Below, one piece after another: positions 27,132 through 35,192 of a stretch of 64,000 nucleotides of DNA. Numbering within the stretch: position 1 is the stretch's first letter; every line of letters starts with the position of its first letter. The notes beneath the pieces were generated by a model. That model searched no databases. It was not told the DNA's origin and saw only the letters and a list, made by a program, of their open reading frames with translations. The position numbers were made by a program, and so were the translations under genes. The DNA comes from JAKFWI01 sp031398975 (lineage in GTDB: Bacteria > Pseudomonadota > Alphaproteobacteria > Caulobacterales > Aquidulcibacteraceae), in the NCBI GenBank assembly GCA_031398975.1, contig JANNOI010000004.1, forward strand, positions 21,002 to 85,001. The letters are read 5' to 3'.

Positions 27132-27569
27132 TCAGCCGGGCTGGGCCGCGCGGAGCCGAACGACGACGTCGACCCCCTCCACCGCATAGCCTTCCGGCGG
27201 GGCGGGCAGTTCCGACACCGCGACCCCGGCGGCGGGGATATCGATCAGGGCGCCGCTCGCTTCCACGAAAAAGTGGTGGTGCGCGGTGACATTGGTGTCG
27301 AACCAGCGCCGCTCCGAATCGAGGCGAACCTCGCGCAGGAGGCCCGCGTCGCGGAATTGGTGCAGGGTGTTGTAGACCGTCGCTAGCGAAACGTCCGCGC
27401 CATGCGCCACCGCCTCGGCGTAGAACGCCTCGCACGTGACGTGGCGCGGCTCGCCCGCGAACAATAGCTCCGCAAGCGCGAGGCGCTGGCGCGTGGGCTT
27501 CAGCCCGGCCGCGCGCAGCACCTCCAGCATGGGGCCCTTCCCGGCGAATTCAGGCGCACTCTGGTCCAT
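27132..27569 (-). CDS. irr: Irr-type Fur family transcriptional regulator
   Basis: Irr represses or activates iron and heme genes according to heme status in alphaproteobacteria. The Fur-type winged helix is seen in GLKPTRQRLALAELLF and DVSLATVYNTLHQFRDAGLL, and the dimerisation half has WFDTNVTAHHHFFVEASG, where the HHH motif is typical of Irr. No CxxC zinc motifs are present, which argues against Fur, Zur or PerR. It lies upstream of rubrerythrin and has Irr-box-like sequences on both sides, suggesting autoregulation. Confidence 0.9.
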   Translation of the reverse strand: MDQSAPEFAGKGPMLEVLRAAGLKPTRQRLALAELLFAGEPRHVTCEAFYAEAVAHGADVSLATVYNTLHQFRDAGLLREVRLDSERRWFDTNVTAHHHFFVEASGALIDIPAAGVAVSELPAPPEGYAVEGVDVVVRLRAAQPG

Positions 27570-27584
27570 GGGACCGAGTGTAAC

Positions 27585-27601
27585 TTAGGTTCATTCTAAA
27601 A
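27585..27601. promoter_or_regulatory. Second Irr-box-like site upstream of irr
   Basis: On the minus strand this reads TTTTAGAATGAACCTAA, matching the half TTTAGAAT exactly and the other half TTCTAA with mismatches. It lies about 16 bases upstream of the irr ATG, where a repressor would block transcription or translation start. Confidence 0.45.
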
Positions 27602-27621
27602 CGCAACCGCTTTGCGCGGCC

Positions 27622-29091
27622 TCACCGCGCGGGCGCGGCGCCCGTCGGGCGCTTGCGCCGCCGTGGCCGGGCGCCGCGGGCGTCGTCCTGCCGGGGCGGC
27701 GCGTTGGACCACACCCGGTGACCCTTGCGATCCAGGAACTCCCCATTCTCGGCCGGCCGGCGGGCCGCGCCCTCGGGCCGCGGGCCGTCCTGGCGGGCTT
27801 GGCCTTCGGGGCGGCGCTGGGGCGCCCTCTCATGCGACCGCTCTGACGAGCGCTCGTAAGACCGCTCTGGCGACCTTTGGGGACCGGCGGCGCGGCCGGC
27901 GCCATTGCTGCGCTTCTGGGCCGGGCGAGGGCCGTGGGCTGCGCGTTCAGAGGGCGTGGGCAGGGAGAGGGCGTGCTCGCGCACGGGCACCGCCTGCTTC
28001 GTCAGCCGTTCGATATCGCGCAGATTGCCCCGCTCGTCCGGCGCGCAGAAGGAGATCGCCTCCCCGGCCCGGCCGGCGCGCGCGGTGCGCCCGATACGGT
28101 GGACATATTGCTCCGGCACGTCCGGCAGGTCGAAATTCACCACATGGCTCACATCGTCCACGTCGATCCCGCGGGCGGCGATTTCGGTGGCCACCAGCAG
28201 GCGCGCCCGCCCGGTCTTGAACGCCGCGAGCGCGCGTTCGCGCTGGCCCTGGCTTTTGTTGCCGTGGATGGCGGCGGCGGGGACGCCCGCCCGCTCGAGA
28301 TGGGTGACCACCCGGTCCGCGCCATGCTTGGTGCGGGTGAAGATCAGCGCCCGCGTGATCTCGGCGTCGCGCAACAGATCGACGAGCAGGCCCTGCTTGT
28401 CGCCGCCGCTGACGTGGATCACGCTCTGGCTCACCCGCACCGCAGCCGAGGAGACGGGCGCTGCCGCCACCTCTACGGGATCGGTGAGGAATTGCGCCGC
28501 CAGCTCGGCGATCGGGGCGGGCATGGTGGCGGAGAAGAAGAGGCTCTGGCGGCGGTCCGGCAGCAATTGGGCGATCCGGCGCAGCGCATGGATGAAGCCC
28601 AGGTCGAGCATATGGTCGGCCTCGTCCAGCACCAGGGCTTCGACGCCGTCGAGCCGGCAGGCGCGCTGGCTGATCAGGTCGAGCAGCCGGCCGGGCGTGG
28701 CCACGAGCACGTCCACCCCGCGCTCCAGCGCGCGGATCTGCTTGCCGATCGGCACGCCGCCGAACACGACGGTGCAGGACAAGCCGGTGAAACGGCCATA
28801 GGCGCGGAAGGAGTCCGCGATCTGGCCCGCGAGCTCCCGCGTTGGCGCAAGCACCAGCACGCGGCAGGCCCGGGCCCCGGCGTGGCGGCGGTTTTCGCCA
28901 AGGCGGTGCAGCAGCGGCAGCGCGAACGCGGCGGTCTTGCCGGTGCCGGTCTGCGCGAGGCCGATCAGGTCTCGCCCTGCGAGCACGGGGGGGATCGCCT
29001 TCTCCTGGATGGGCGTCGGGGCGTCATAGCCCTCGGCGGCCAGCGCTTTGAGGATCGGCGCGGCGAGGCCGAGGTCTTGGAATTGTGTCAA
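27622..29091 (-). CDS. DEAD-box RNA helicase (RhlE-like) with basic repeat tail
   Basis: An ATP-dependent RNA helicase. The core carries the Q motif region YDAPTPIQEKAIPPVL, AQTGTGKTAAF (I), PTRELAGQI (Ia), VLDEADHMLDLGF (II), FFSATMP (III), LIFTRTKHGAD (IV) and HRIGRTARAGR (VI). RhlE-like by overall order and tail. The start is a TTG at 29091, giving MTQFQDLG; longer frames run into the divergent DUF488 gene. The C-terminal 115 residues are Arg/Ser/Pro/Glu-rich with short repeats (YERSSERSHER), a likely disordered RNA-binding tail. Confidence 0.9.
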   Translation of the reverse strand: MTQFQDLGLAAPILKALAAEGYDAPTPIQEKAIPPVLAGRDLIGLAQTGTGKTAAFALPLLHRLGENRRHAGARACRVLVLAPTRELAGQIADSFRAYGRFTGLSCTVVFGGVPIGKQIRALERGVDVLVATPGRLLDLISQRACRLDGVEALVLDEADHMLDLGFIHALRRIAQLLPDRRQSLFFSATMPAPIAELAAQFLTDPVEVAAAPVSSAAVRVSQSVIHVSGGDKQGLLVDLLRDAEITRALIFTRTKHGADRVVTHLERAGVPAAAIHGNKSQGQRERALAAFKTGRARLLVATEIAARGIDVDDVSHVVNFDLPDVPEQYVHRIGRTARAGRAGEAISFCAPDERGNLRDIERLTKQAVPVREHALSLPTPSERAAHGPRPAQKRSNGAGRAAGPQRSPERSYERSSERSHERAPQRRPEGQARQDGPRPEGAARRPAENGEFLDRKGHRVWSNAPPRQDDARGARPRRRKRPTGAAPAR

Positions 29092-29302
29092 GGAATGTTC
29101 ACTCTCGAGCGGGCGCACGCAAGGGTGCGCCACGGGCGCGAAACGCTGCGACGGCGAAGAAGGGCGCGGTAAAGCCGCCGAACGTCGATGGTTGCGCTTC
29201 GTAAGGACCACGCCCGCCTGGCGGCAATGCTGCGCCTGCGAACGATCGCTGGGCCCGCGTATCGTCGTATTCGCGCGTAAAGTCAACATCGCAGCCCGGC
29301 AC

Positions 29303-29330
29303 GGGCGGCGGGCGGCGGGCGGCGGGCGGG
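29303..29330. repeat. Short tandem repeat, GGGCGGC unit
   Basis: About four copies of a 7-base GGGCGGC unit lie 30 bases upstream of the DUF488 start, in the divergent gap between it and the helicase. Such a repeat may vary in copy number. The rest of the gap (29092-29302) shows nothing I can call. Confidence 0.6.
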
Positions 29331-29359
29331 CCGCTATAGCGGTCAGGGAGCGGATCGGG

Positions 29360-29815
29360 ATGGCCGGGCGGGCGGTGTTCACCATCGGATATGAGCGCGC
29401 GGGCCTCCCCCAGCTCGTGGCCACGCTCGCGGCGGCCGGCGTCGCGCTGGTGATCGACGTGCGGGAGCTGCCCAATTCGCGCCGCGCGGGCTTCGCCAAG
29501 CGCCAGCTCTCCGCGGGGCTGGCGGAGGCGGGCATCGGCTACCAGCACCTGAAGGCGCTGGGCACCCCCAAAGCGGGGCGGGAGGCCAACAAGGCCGGAC
29601 GCTGGGCGGCGTTCTGGGAGATCGTGGACGAAGCGCTCGCCCGGCCCGAGGCGATGCTGGCGTTCGAGCACGCAGCCGCGCTGGCCGCCGCCCAGCCCGT
29701 ATGCCTCCTATGCCTGGAGCACGATTGGCGCGCCTGCCACCGCGCGCGCCTCGCCGAGCGGCTGGCCGAGCGCGGCTTCTCGCTGCAGCACCTGGGCGTG
29801 GAGGCGACCCCGTAA
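29360..29815 (+). CDS. DUF488 family protein
   Basis: A 151-residue protein of the DUF488 family: FTIGYERAGLPQLVATL at the start, VIDVRELPNSRRAGFAK, YQHLKALGTPK, and the end CLLCLEHDWRACHRARLAERL, with conserved Cys and His residues typical of the family. The function is unknown. The ATG at 29360 follows a GGGAGCGG-like ribosome site. It is divergent from the helicase and convergent with the NDUFA9-like gene. Confidence 0.85.
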   Translation: MAGRAVFTIGYERAGLPQLVATLAAAGVALVIDVRELPNSRRAGFAKRQLSAGLAEAGIGYQHLKALGTPKAGREANKAGRWAAFWEIVDEALARPEAMLAFEHAAALAAAQPVCLLCLEHDWRACHRARLAERLAERGFSLQHLGVEATP

Positions 29816-29822
29816 GCGGGGC

Positions 29823-30797
29823 TCACCCCTCCGGCTGGTCCTGGAACTGGCCGTGGGGGCGGAAGCGCCAGAGATAGGAGGGAACCAGCGCCTCGATCGA
29901 TTCAAGCTCGGTGACGCCCAGATCCTCCAGCACCCCCACGTCCGGACCGGCGGTGACGACATTATCCCGCCGCAGCATCTGCACCTGGTCCCCCGTCAAG
30001 GGCGGCGCGAACAGCGGCGCCACCCGGGACGCGGCCCCGAACGCGAGGCCCAGCGGCTGGGCGAGGAAAAACGGCACAGGGATCAGCGCGCGCGGGCGCG
30101 CGATCGTGGCGAGCGTGAACTCAAGGAGCTGTTTGAACGAATAGATTTGCGGCCCGCCGAGCTCGAACACGCGCCCGCGCGCCTCGCGCCGATCGAGCGC
30201 GTTGGCGACCGCTTCGGCCACATCGCCGACGAAGACGGGCTGGAACCTTGTTTTGCCGAAGCCGATCAGCGGCAGGGCCGGCGCGATCGTGGCCATCTGG
30301 GCGAAGCGGTTGAAGAAGGAATCCTCGGGCCCGAACACGATCGAGGGACGCAGGATCACCGCCGAGGGCAGGCAGGCGCGCACCGCCTCCTCCGCATCGC
30401 CTTTCGTGCGGGCGTAGCGGGCCTTGGCCTTGGGGTCTGCGCCGATGGCCGAAACCTGGACGAACCGGTCGATCTCGCGCTTGTCGGCGGCGGCGGCGAT
30501 CGCGGCGGCGGCCTCGGCGTGGATGTCGAAAAAGCTTTGCTTGCCGTGCTCGTGCAGGATGCCGACGAGATTGACCACGCCGTCGGCGCCGTCGAGCGCG
30601 CGCTCGATGCTTTCGGGGAAGCGGACATTGGCCTGGATCAGCTGGATCTGGCCCACGTCCCCCAGGATGCGCAATTCGTAGCCCAGATGCGGCTGGCGCA
30701 GCGCGACGCGCACCCGCTTGCCGCGCTTGGCCAGCGCCCGCACGACGTGGCGGCCCACAAAGCCCGACCCGCCGAACACGGTGATGAGGTCGCTCAT
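29823..30797 (-). CDS. Complex I NDUFA9-subunit-like NAD(P)-binding protein
   Basis: An atypical short-chain dehydrogenase resembling mitochondrial NDUFA9, common in alphaproteobacteria. The Rossmann signature VFGGSGFVGRHVVRALAKRG is at the N terminus, followed by GADGVVNLVGIL, FVQVSAIGAD, YARTKGDAEEAVR and RPSIVFGPEDSFFNRFA. The classic YxxxK catalytic pair is present in shape as YARTK. Function in bacteria is uncertain: a complex I assembly or ubiquinone-related role is suggested for relatives. Length is 324 residues. Confidence 0.85.
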   Translation of the reverse strand: MSDLITVFGGSGFVGRHVVRALAKRGKRVRVALRQPHLGYELRILGDVGQIQLIQANVRFPESIERALDGADGVVNLVGILHEHGKQSFFDIHAEAAAAIAAAADKREIDRFVQVSAIGADPKAKARYARTKGDAEEAVRACLPSAVILRPSIVFGPEDSFFNRFAQMATIAPALPLIGFGKTRFQPVFVGDVAEAVANALDRREARGRVFELGGPQIYSFKQLLEFTLATIARPRALIPVPFFLAQPLGLAFGAASRVAPLFAPPLTGDQVQMLRRDNVVTAGPDVGVLEDLGVTELESIEALVPSYLWRFRPHGQFQDQPEG

Positions 30798-30833
30798 GCC
30801 ATCCTGCTCCGATCGCCCGCCCCGTACGCCGCG

Positions 30834-31643
30834 CTAGAACGCCGTCGGGAAGCCTCCCCCGTCCGTCTCGCGCACCGACAAGAAGGACACCTCGTTCTCA
30901 TAGAGGCACGCCGCGCTTAAGATTCCGGAGAAATACGCGCCCGTATCCACCCCCACGCGCCGCGTGTCCAGATAGGGCTCCGGCGCGGGCGTATGGCCAT
31001 GGACGATCTTGTGGCTGAACGGCTTCGTTGATTCCAGGAACTTTTTGCGCGCCCAGAGCAGGTGCTCCTCCTTCTGCTCCTCCAGCGTGCGCGAGGCGTC
31101 CACGCCCGCACGGACGAACACATAATCGCCCAGGACGATAAACAGCTCGAGCGCCTCGAAAAACGCCTTGTGCGCCGGCGGGAGCCGCTCGCGCAGCGCC
31201 CGGCCCACGTCGTAGAGCGCATCGGGACCCGCAAGGCCCATCGAGGCGGGCACGCCATAGGAGGCGAGCGTCTGGACCCCGCCATGCAGCAGCCACTCCG
31301 CCCCGGCGACGGGATTGTCCAGGAAGCGCAGCAGCGAGCGCTCGTGATTGCCCATCAGGAAGCGGTACTCGTACCCATCAGGGGGGTTGAGCAGCAGCTC
31401 GATCACGGTCCGGCTGTCAGGGCCGCGATCGATGTAATCGCCCAGGAAAATCACCACAGGGCGCTGGCGCCTCACCTGGCTGCCGCCCTTTTCGAGCACA
31501 TCGAACAGCTTGCCCAGCAGCCGCGCGCAGCCATGTATGTCGCCCACGGCGATGCCCATGCGCCCGGCCGGAAAATAGGCGGGCTCCAGGTGCGAGCCGC
31601 CGAACACGCGCGGCAGGCGCGAAGAGGAAGTGCCCGCAAACAT
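30834..31643 (-). CDS. Serine/threonine protein phosphatase-like metallophosphoesterase
   Basis: A calcineurin-like phosphoesterase of the PPP group. The ordered motifs are AVGDIHGCARLL, VIFLGDYIDRGPDSRTV, FLMGNHERSLLRF and IVHGHTPAPEPYL, followed by VGVDTGAYFSG, giving all metal ligands. The natural substrate may be a phosphoprotein or a dinucleotide polyphosphate. It is the gene just before the exopolysaccharide locus on the same strand as the flippase, with a gap of 140 bases that holds no clear signal. Confidence 0.9.
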   Translation of the reverse strand: MFAGTSSSRLPRVFGGSHLEPAYFPAGRMGIAVGDIHGCARLLGKLFDVLEKGGSQVRRQRPVVIFLGDYIDRGPDSRTVIELLLNPPDGYEYRFLMGNHERSLLRFLDNPVAGAEWLLHGGVQTLASYGVPASMGLAGPDALYDVGRALRERLPPAHKAFFEALELFIVLGDYVFVRAGVDASRTLEEQKEEHLLWARKKFLESTKPFSHKIVHGHTPAPEPYLDTRRVGVDTGAYFSGILSAACLYENEVSFLSVRETDGGGFPTAF

Positions 31644-31783
31644 TTGAGGTCCCCAGTCCCTGCCCTTACTCTACGATCTAATCCTCCCACCGCCTTTTCA
31701 AGGCCTGGGCCAAAAAGGCTTTCGGGAGAAACGTTGCGGCCTTTGCCGTTTTACCTGCGCGCTCAAGGTCGTGGGGCAGGCGG

Positions 31784-33049
31784 TCAGGGATTTGAGGGGA
31801 CGGGGGCGGCCTGCAGCCTTGCGGTGCGCCAGCGCGCCGTCTGGCGCCAGATGAAGAGCGCAAAGACCGCCTCCCCGACCAGCACCCCGACCACCGACAG
31901 GAGCGGCCCGCCCGCGCCCAGCAGCACGATCACCGCGGCGAGCGCGATCCCGGAGGCGTAGACGCTGGCCATGGAAAGCGCGCGGAACTCCCCGGCGGCC
32001 TGCAACAGCGCGCTCTCCGGCGTCCGCAGCACCCGCACGCCCGCAATGGCGAACCAGAGCGCCGCCCCGATCGCCAGCGCCTCCAAGGCGTAGGCCTCCG
32101 GGAAAACCAGGCGCGGAAAGAAGCCCAGCAGGAATGCCGCCGCGGCCGCATTCAGCGCCAGCGCCACGAGCAGCGCCGCGCGGAACAGCGAAAGCGAGGG
32201 CGTGCGCCCCGCTTGGCCCGGCTGGGCCAGGGCCCGCGCCATCTGCGCGCGCTCGAACTCGGTCAACGCGTTCATGGCCACGGTGATGGGACGCGCGAGC
32301 AGCGCGCTCGCCGCGACCAGCGCGAAAGCCGCAGGGCCCGCCGCCAGCGTCACCACATAGGCATGGGCGTTGCCGGTGGCCTCGGTGGTCACCACGCCCA
32401 GGAGCGACCATTGCGAATGCCGGCGCCACACCGCGCGATAGCCCGCAATGTCGGCGGCGCCGTTCAGACGCGCCTGACGTCTTGCATACTCAAATCCGAA
32501 CGGCGCGAAGGACAAGATCGTAGCCGCAAGGAGCCAAGCGAACGCCCCGACGAGGGAGGCGCTCCCCGAAAGCCAGACGCAGACAATGCCCACAAACAGC
32601 ACGCCGCTATAAGTCAGGTCCGACGCGACGGTGCGCCATTGCGCGCCTACCGCGTACGCATAGGCGCGCGCAAACCAGCGCAGCAGGAACATGCCGCCAT
32701 AGAGCGCGAACAAAAGGCTGGCCTCCGGCGCCACCCCGACGCCGGCTCCCACCAGCGCAAGAACGCCCAAGACGAGACCCGCAAGATACACATTGCCCGC
32801 AAACAGCGGCCGCACCGCCCCGTCCGTGTCGCGCCCCTGTTCGGCCAGCAGCGCCGGCAGCGGCGCGCACAACAAGGCGCTCGACAAGCCGATGCTGAAT
32901 TGGGACGCGACCATGAGGAAGGTGAAGCCGCCGAACTCCGCCGCCGAGACGCCGTGCAGGAGCTGCAGCGAAAGGACAAATTGGCAACCAGCCGTCGAGA
33001 CCGGGCCGAAGATCGCCATCGCGTAAGGCAAATTCGGACGAAAGCGCAT
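31784..33049 (-). CDS. Polysaccharide flippase-like membrane protein (Wzx/MOP type)
   Basis: A 421-residue protein with about 12 hydrophobic segments and almost no soluble domain, resembling O-antigen and exopolysaccharide flippases that move lipid-linked repeat units across the inner membrane. Visible helices include LVLGVLALVGAGVGVAP and ALLVALALNAAAAAFLLGFF. The sequence is divergent, so the call rests on topology and on neighbours: a WecG/TagA-type transferase, Wzc, Wza, Wzy and initiating transferase all lie within 10 kb. Confidence 0.7.
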   Translation of the reverse strand: MRFRPNLPYAMAIFGPVSTAGCQFVLSLQLLHGVSAAEFGGFTFLMVASQFSIGLSSALLCAPLPALLAEQGRDTDGAVRPLFAGNVYLAGLVLGVLALVGAGVGVAPEASLLFALYGGMFLLRWFARAYAYAVGAQWRTVASDLTYSGVLFVGIVCVWLSGSASLVGAFAWLLAATILSFAPFGFEYARRQARLNGAADIAGYRAVWRRHSQWSLLGVVTTEATGNAHAYVVTLAAGPAAFALVAASALLARPITVAMNALTEFERAQMARALAQPGQAGRTPSLSLFRAALLVALALNAAAAAFLLGFFPRLVFPEAYALEALAIGAALWFAIAGVRVLRTPESALLQAAGEFRALSMASVYASGIALAAVIVLLGAGGPLLSVVGVLVGEAVFALFIWRQTARWRTARLQAAPVPSNP

Positions 33050-33131
33050 GCCTGCCTGCTCCCGGGCTGTCCCGCAGACGTTGAATTCCAGACAGGTTTG
33101 ACGCGCCGCGCGCGCGCGCGTCGTTTCTGCC

Positions 33132-33160
33132 TTGACGGCCTTAGCCCGATCCTTTCTATC
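33132..33160 (+). promoter_or_regulatory. Weak promoter candidate for the WecG/TagA-type gene
   Basis: TTGACG at 33132 and TCTATC at 33155 are separated by 17 bases and point toward the start at 33267. The -10 match is poor, so this is tentative. The gap also holds an alternating CG run near 33108-33122. Confidence 0.25.
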
Positions 33161-33266
33161 GCTGAAGGCCGGGTTGGGTTGTGTTCTAGAGGCGGGGTTC
33201 CTGTCAGTCTAGAATGCGGCGGGTTTGATATGGGCCGGTGTGTGGGTGGCGTCGGACTGCTCTTTC

Positions 33267-34061
33267 ATGAGAAAGTCTTCCGTATACAGCCTTGAGGACG
33301 CGCCGCCTTCCCGGGCGGGCCTTGGCGCGCCGCTCTCCACGCGGCCCTCCGTGCGCCTTCGCGCCCTCGCGGAGGCGATCAGGCCTGTCGCGTCGGAGGC
33401 TAAAGAGGCGCTGATCGCCGATCTTCTTTCGTTCGATCGCCCGAAAGTGCTTTCCTTTTTCAATGCGCACGCGCTGAACCTCTGTTGGAGCTCTCCGGAG
33501 GCCTACGCGCATTTTTCCGCCAGCGACGTGTTGCTGCGGGACGGGATCGGCGCCCGGATCCTGCTGGGGCTGCTGGGACGCGACGCGGGGGACAATCTGA
33601 ACGGCACCGACTTCATCCCCGCTCTGCTCGACCGCGCGCTCGGGCGCCGGCTTGCGGTGTGGGGGGGCGAAGAGGCGTTCGTGACGGAGGCGGCGCGCAA
33701 ACTCGCCCTGAAGGGGCATGCGATCGTGTCCGTGCATCACGGCTTCGCCGCGCCAGGTTTCTATGCATCGCTGTTTCAACAGGAAAAGCCCGACCTCGTG
33801 CTCTTGGGCATGGGGATGCCGCGGCAGGAGAGCCTGGCCGTCAGCCTGCGCGCGCTTGGAGAGCGGCCGTGTCTGATCATCAATGGCGGCGCGGTGGTGG
33901 ACTTCATGGCCGGCAAGTTTCCCCGCGCGCCGCGCGCGATGCGCCGCCTCGGGCTTGAGTGGCTGTTCCGGCTGGGCGTGGAGCCCCAGCGCCTGTTTCG
34001 CCGCTACGTGCTGGGCAATGTTTTGTTTTTGTACCGTGTGGCGCGTGTGACGCTGGCCTAG
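33267..34061 (+). CDS. WecG/TagA/CpsF family glycosyltransferase (GT26)
   Basis: A GT26 enzyme that adds the second or a later sugar to the lipid-linked repeat unit. Family segments are FFNAHALNLCWSSPEAYAHF, RDGIGARILLGLLG, NGTDFIPALLDRA, LAVWGGEEAF and LLGMGMPRQESLA, then NGGAVVDFMAGKFPRAP and GLEWLFRLGVEPQRLFRRY. The ATG at 33267 is chosen over an upstream ATG-like extension. Length is 264 residues. It is divergent from the flippase and is followed by a second glycosyltransferase 45 bases on. Confidence 0.92.
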   Translation: MRKSSVYSLEDAPPSRAGLGAPLSTRPSVRLRALAEAIRPVASEAKEALIADLLSFDRPKVLSFFNAHALNLCWSSPEAYAHFSASDVLLRDGIGARILLGLLGRDAGDNLNGTDFIPALLDRALGRRLAVWGGEEAFVTEAARKLALKGHAIVSVHHGFAAPGFYASLFQQEKPDLVLLGMGMPRQESLAVSLRALGERPCLIINGGAVVDFMAGKFPRAPRAMRRLGLEWLFRLGVEPQRLFRRYVLGNVLFLYRVARVTLA

Positions 34062-34106
34062 GCCGAAGGCTTGGAGCCGCGGGATTTTAGGGAGGCTTCT
34101 CGTTCC

Positions 34107-35189
34107 GTGTACGCATCGCCCGCCTCCGCCCGCCCCGTCGACCACGAGCAAGGGGAAGCGATCCGGCTGACGATCGGGATCAAGGCGCTGAACGAGGAGG
34201 CCCATATCAGCGACGCTCTGGCGAGCGCAGTCGCCGCCGCGCGCCCGTTCAACGGCGAAGTCATCCTGGCCGACAGCGGCTCGACCGACCGCACCCTCGA
34301 GATCGCGCGCGCCTTTCCGGTCCGGATCGTCCAACTCGAAGACTGGTCGCAGCGCTGTTGCGGGGCGGGCGCGCAACTTGCCTTCCAACAGGCGCGCGGC
34401 GCCTATTTCTATCTGCTCGACGGGGACATGATCCTCGATCCTGACTTCCTGCCCGAAGCGATCGCCCATCTCGACGCCCACCCCGAACGCGCCGGAGTCG
34501 GCGGGCTGGTGCGGGAAGTCAACACGATGGCGCTGGAGTTCCAGATCCGCGCGAAGAAGGCTTCAAGCCACCGCCACTGGCTGCCCGGCCTTGTCGACCG
34601 GCTCGATTGCGGGGGCCTCTATCGCGCCTCGGCCATCCGGGAGGCCGGGTATTTCGCGGACTTGAATCTGCGCGCTTTCGAGGAGTTTGACTTGGCCGCG
34701 AGGCTGCGGAGCCGCGGCTGGACGCTGGCGCGCATCGACAAGCCCGCGATCGACCATTTCGGCCACCAGACTGAGGGCTACCGGCTGCTGTTCCGGCGGA
34801 TCAAGTCCGGCTATCTGAGTGCGCACGGGCAGGTGCTGCGCGCTGCGATCGGCAAGGCGCATCTGCCGATTGTGTTGGCCGATCTGTCTCATATCCGCGT
34901 CGGGCTCATGGTCGCGGCGTGGTGGGGGGCGCTGCTGGCCGGCGCGTTGGCGCCGCTGCCGGGGGAAGTGCGCCTGCTGACGGTGCTGGCTCTGATCGGG
35001 GGGCCCTTGGCGCTGCTGTGCGTGCGCCGCCGCTCGCTGAAGCTCGGGCTCTTTTCCTTTGTCTCCTGGAATGCGAACGCTGTCGGGCTCGCGACGGGGT
35101 TCTTCCGCAGACGGCAGGATCCGCACCGCGGCGTCGCGGCGCGGGAGCTGCAGAGCCCGCCCGTGGCGGTGGAGGCGGCGCTCCCCTAA
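34107..35189 (+). CDS. Family 2 glycosyltransferase, membrane-associated
   Basis: A GT-A glycosyltransferase of the exopolysaccharide locus. TIGIKALNEEAHISDAL opens the fold, EVILADSGSTDRTLEIA follows, and YLLDGDMILDPDFLPEA provides the DxD site. Later FEEFDLAARLRSRGW holds the ED-type catalytic region. Two or three C-terminal hydrophobic segments (GLMVAAWWGALLAGAL, VLALIGGPLALLC) anchor it. The start is taken as the GTG at 34107 because AGGGAGGC lies about 10 bases upstream; a TTG at 34071 would extend it by 12 residues. Confidence 0.88.
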   Translation: MYASPASARPVDHEQGEAIRLTIGIKALNEEAHISDALASAVAAARPFNGEVILADSGSTDRTLEIARAFPVRIVQLEDWSQRCCGAGAQLAFQQARGAYFYLLDGDMILDPDFLPEAIAHLDAHPERAGVGGLVREVNTMALEFQIRAKKASSHRHWLPGLVDRLDCGGLYRASAIREAGYFADLNLRAFEEFDLAARLRSRGWTLARIDKPAIDHFGHQTEGYRLLFRRIKSGYLSAHGQVLRAAIGKAHLPIVLADLSHIRVGLMVAAWWGALLAGALAPLPGEVRLLTVLALIGGPLALLCVRRRSLKLGLFSFVSWNANAVGLATGFFRRRQDPHRGVAARELQSPPVAVEAALP

Positions 35190-35192
35190 GAC

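Noticed and set aside
29092..29535. Upstream extension of the DEAD-box helicase frame
   Set aside because: It overlaps the DUF488 gene on the other strand and lacks family similarity; the TTG at 29091 gives a normal N terminus.
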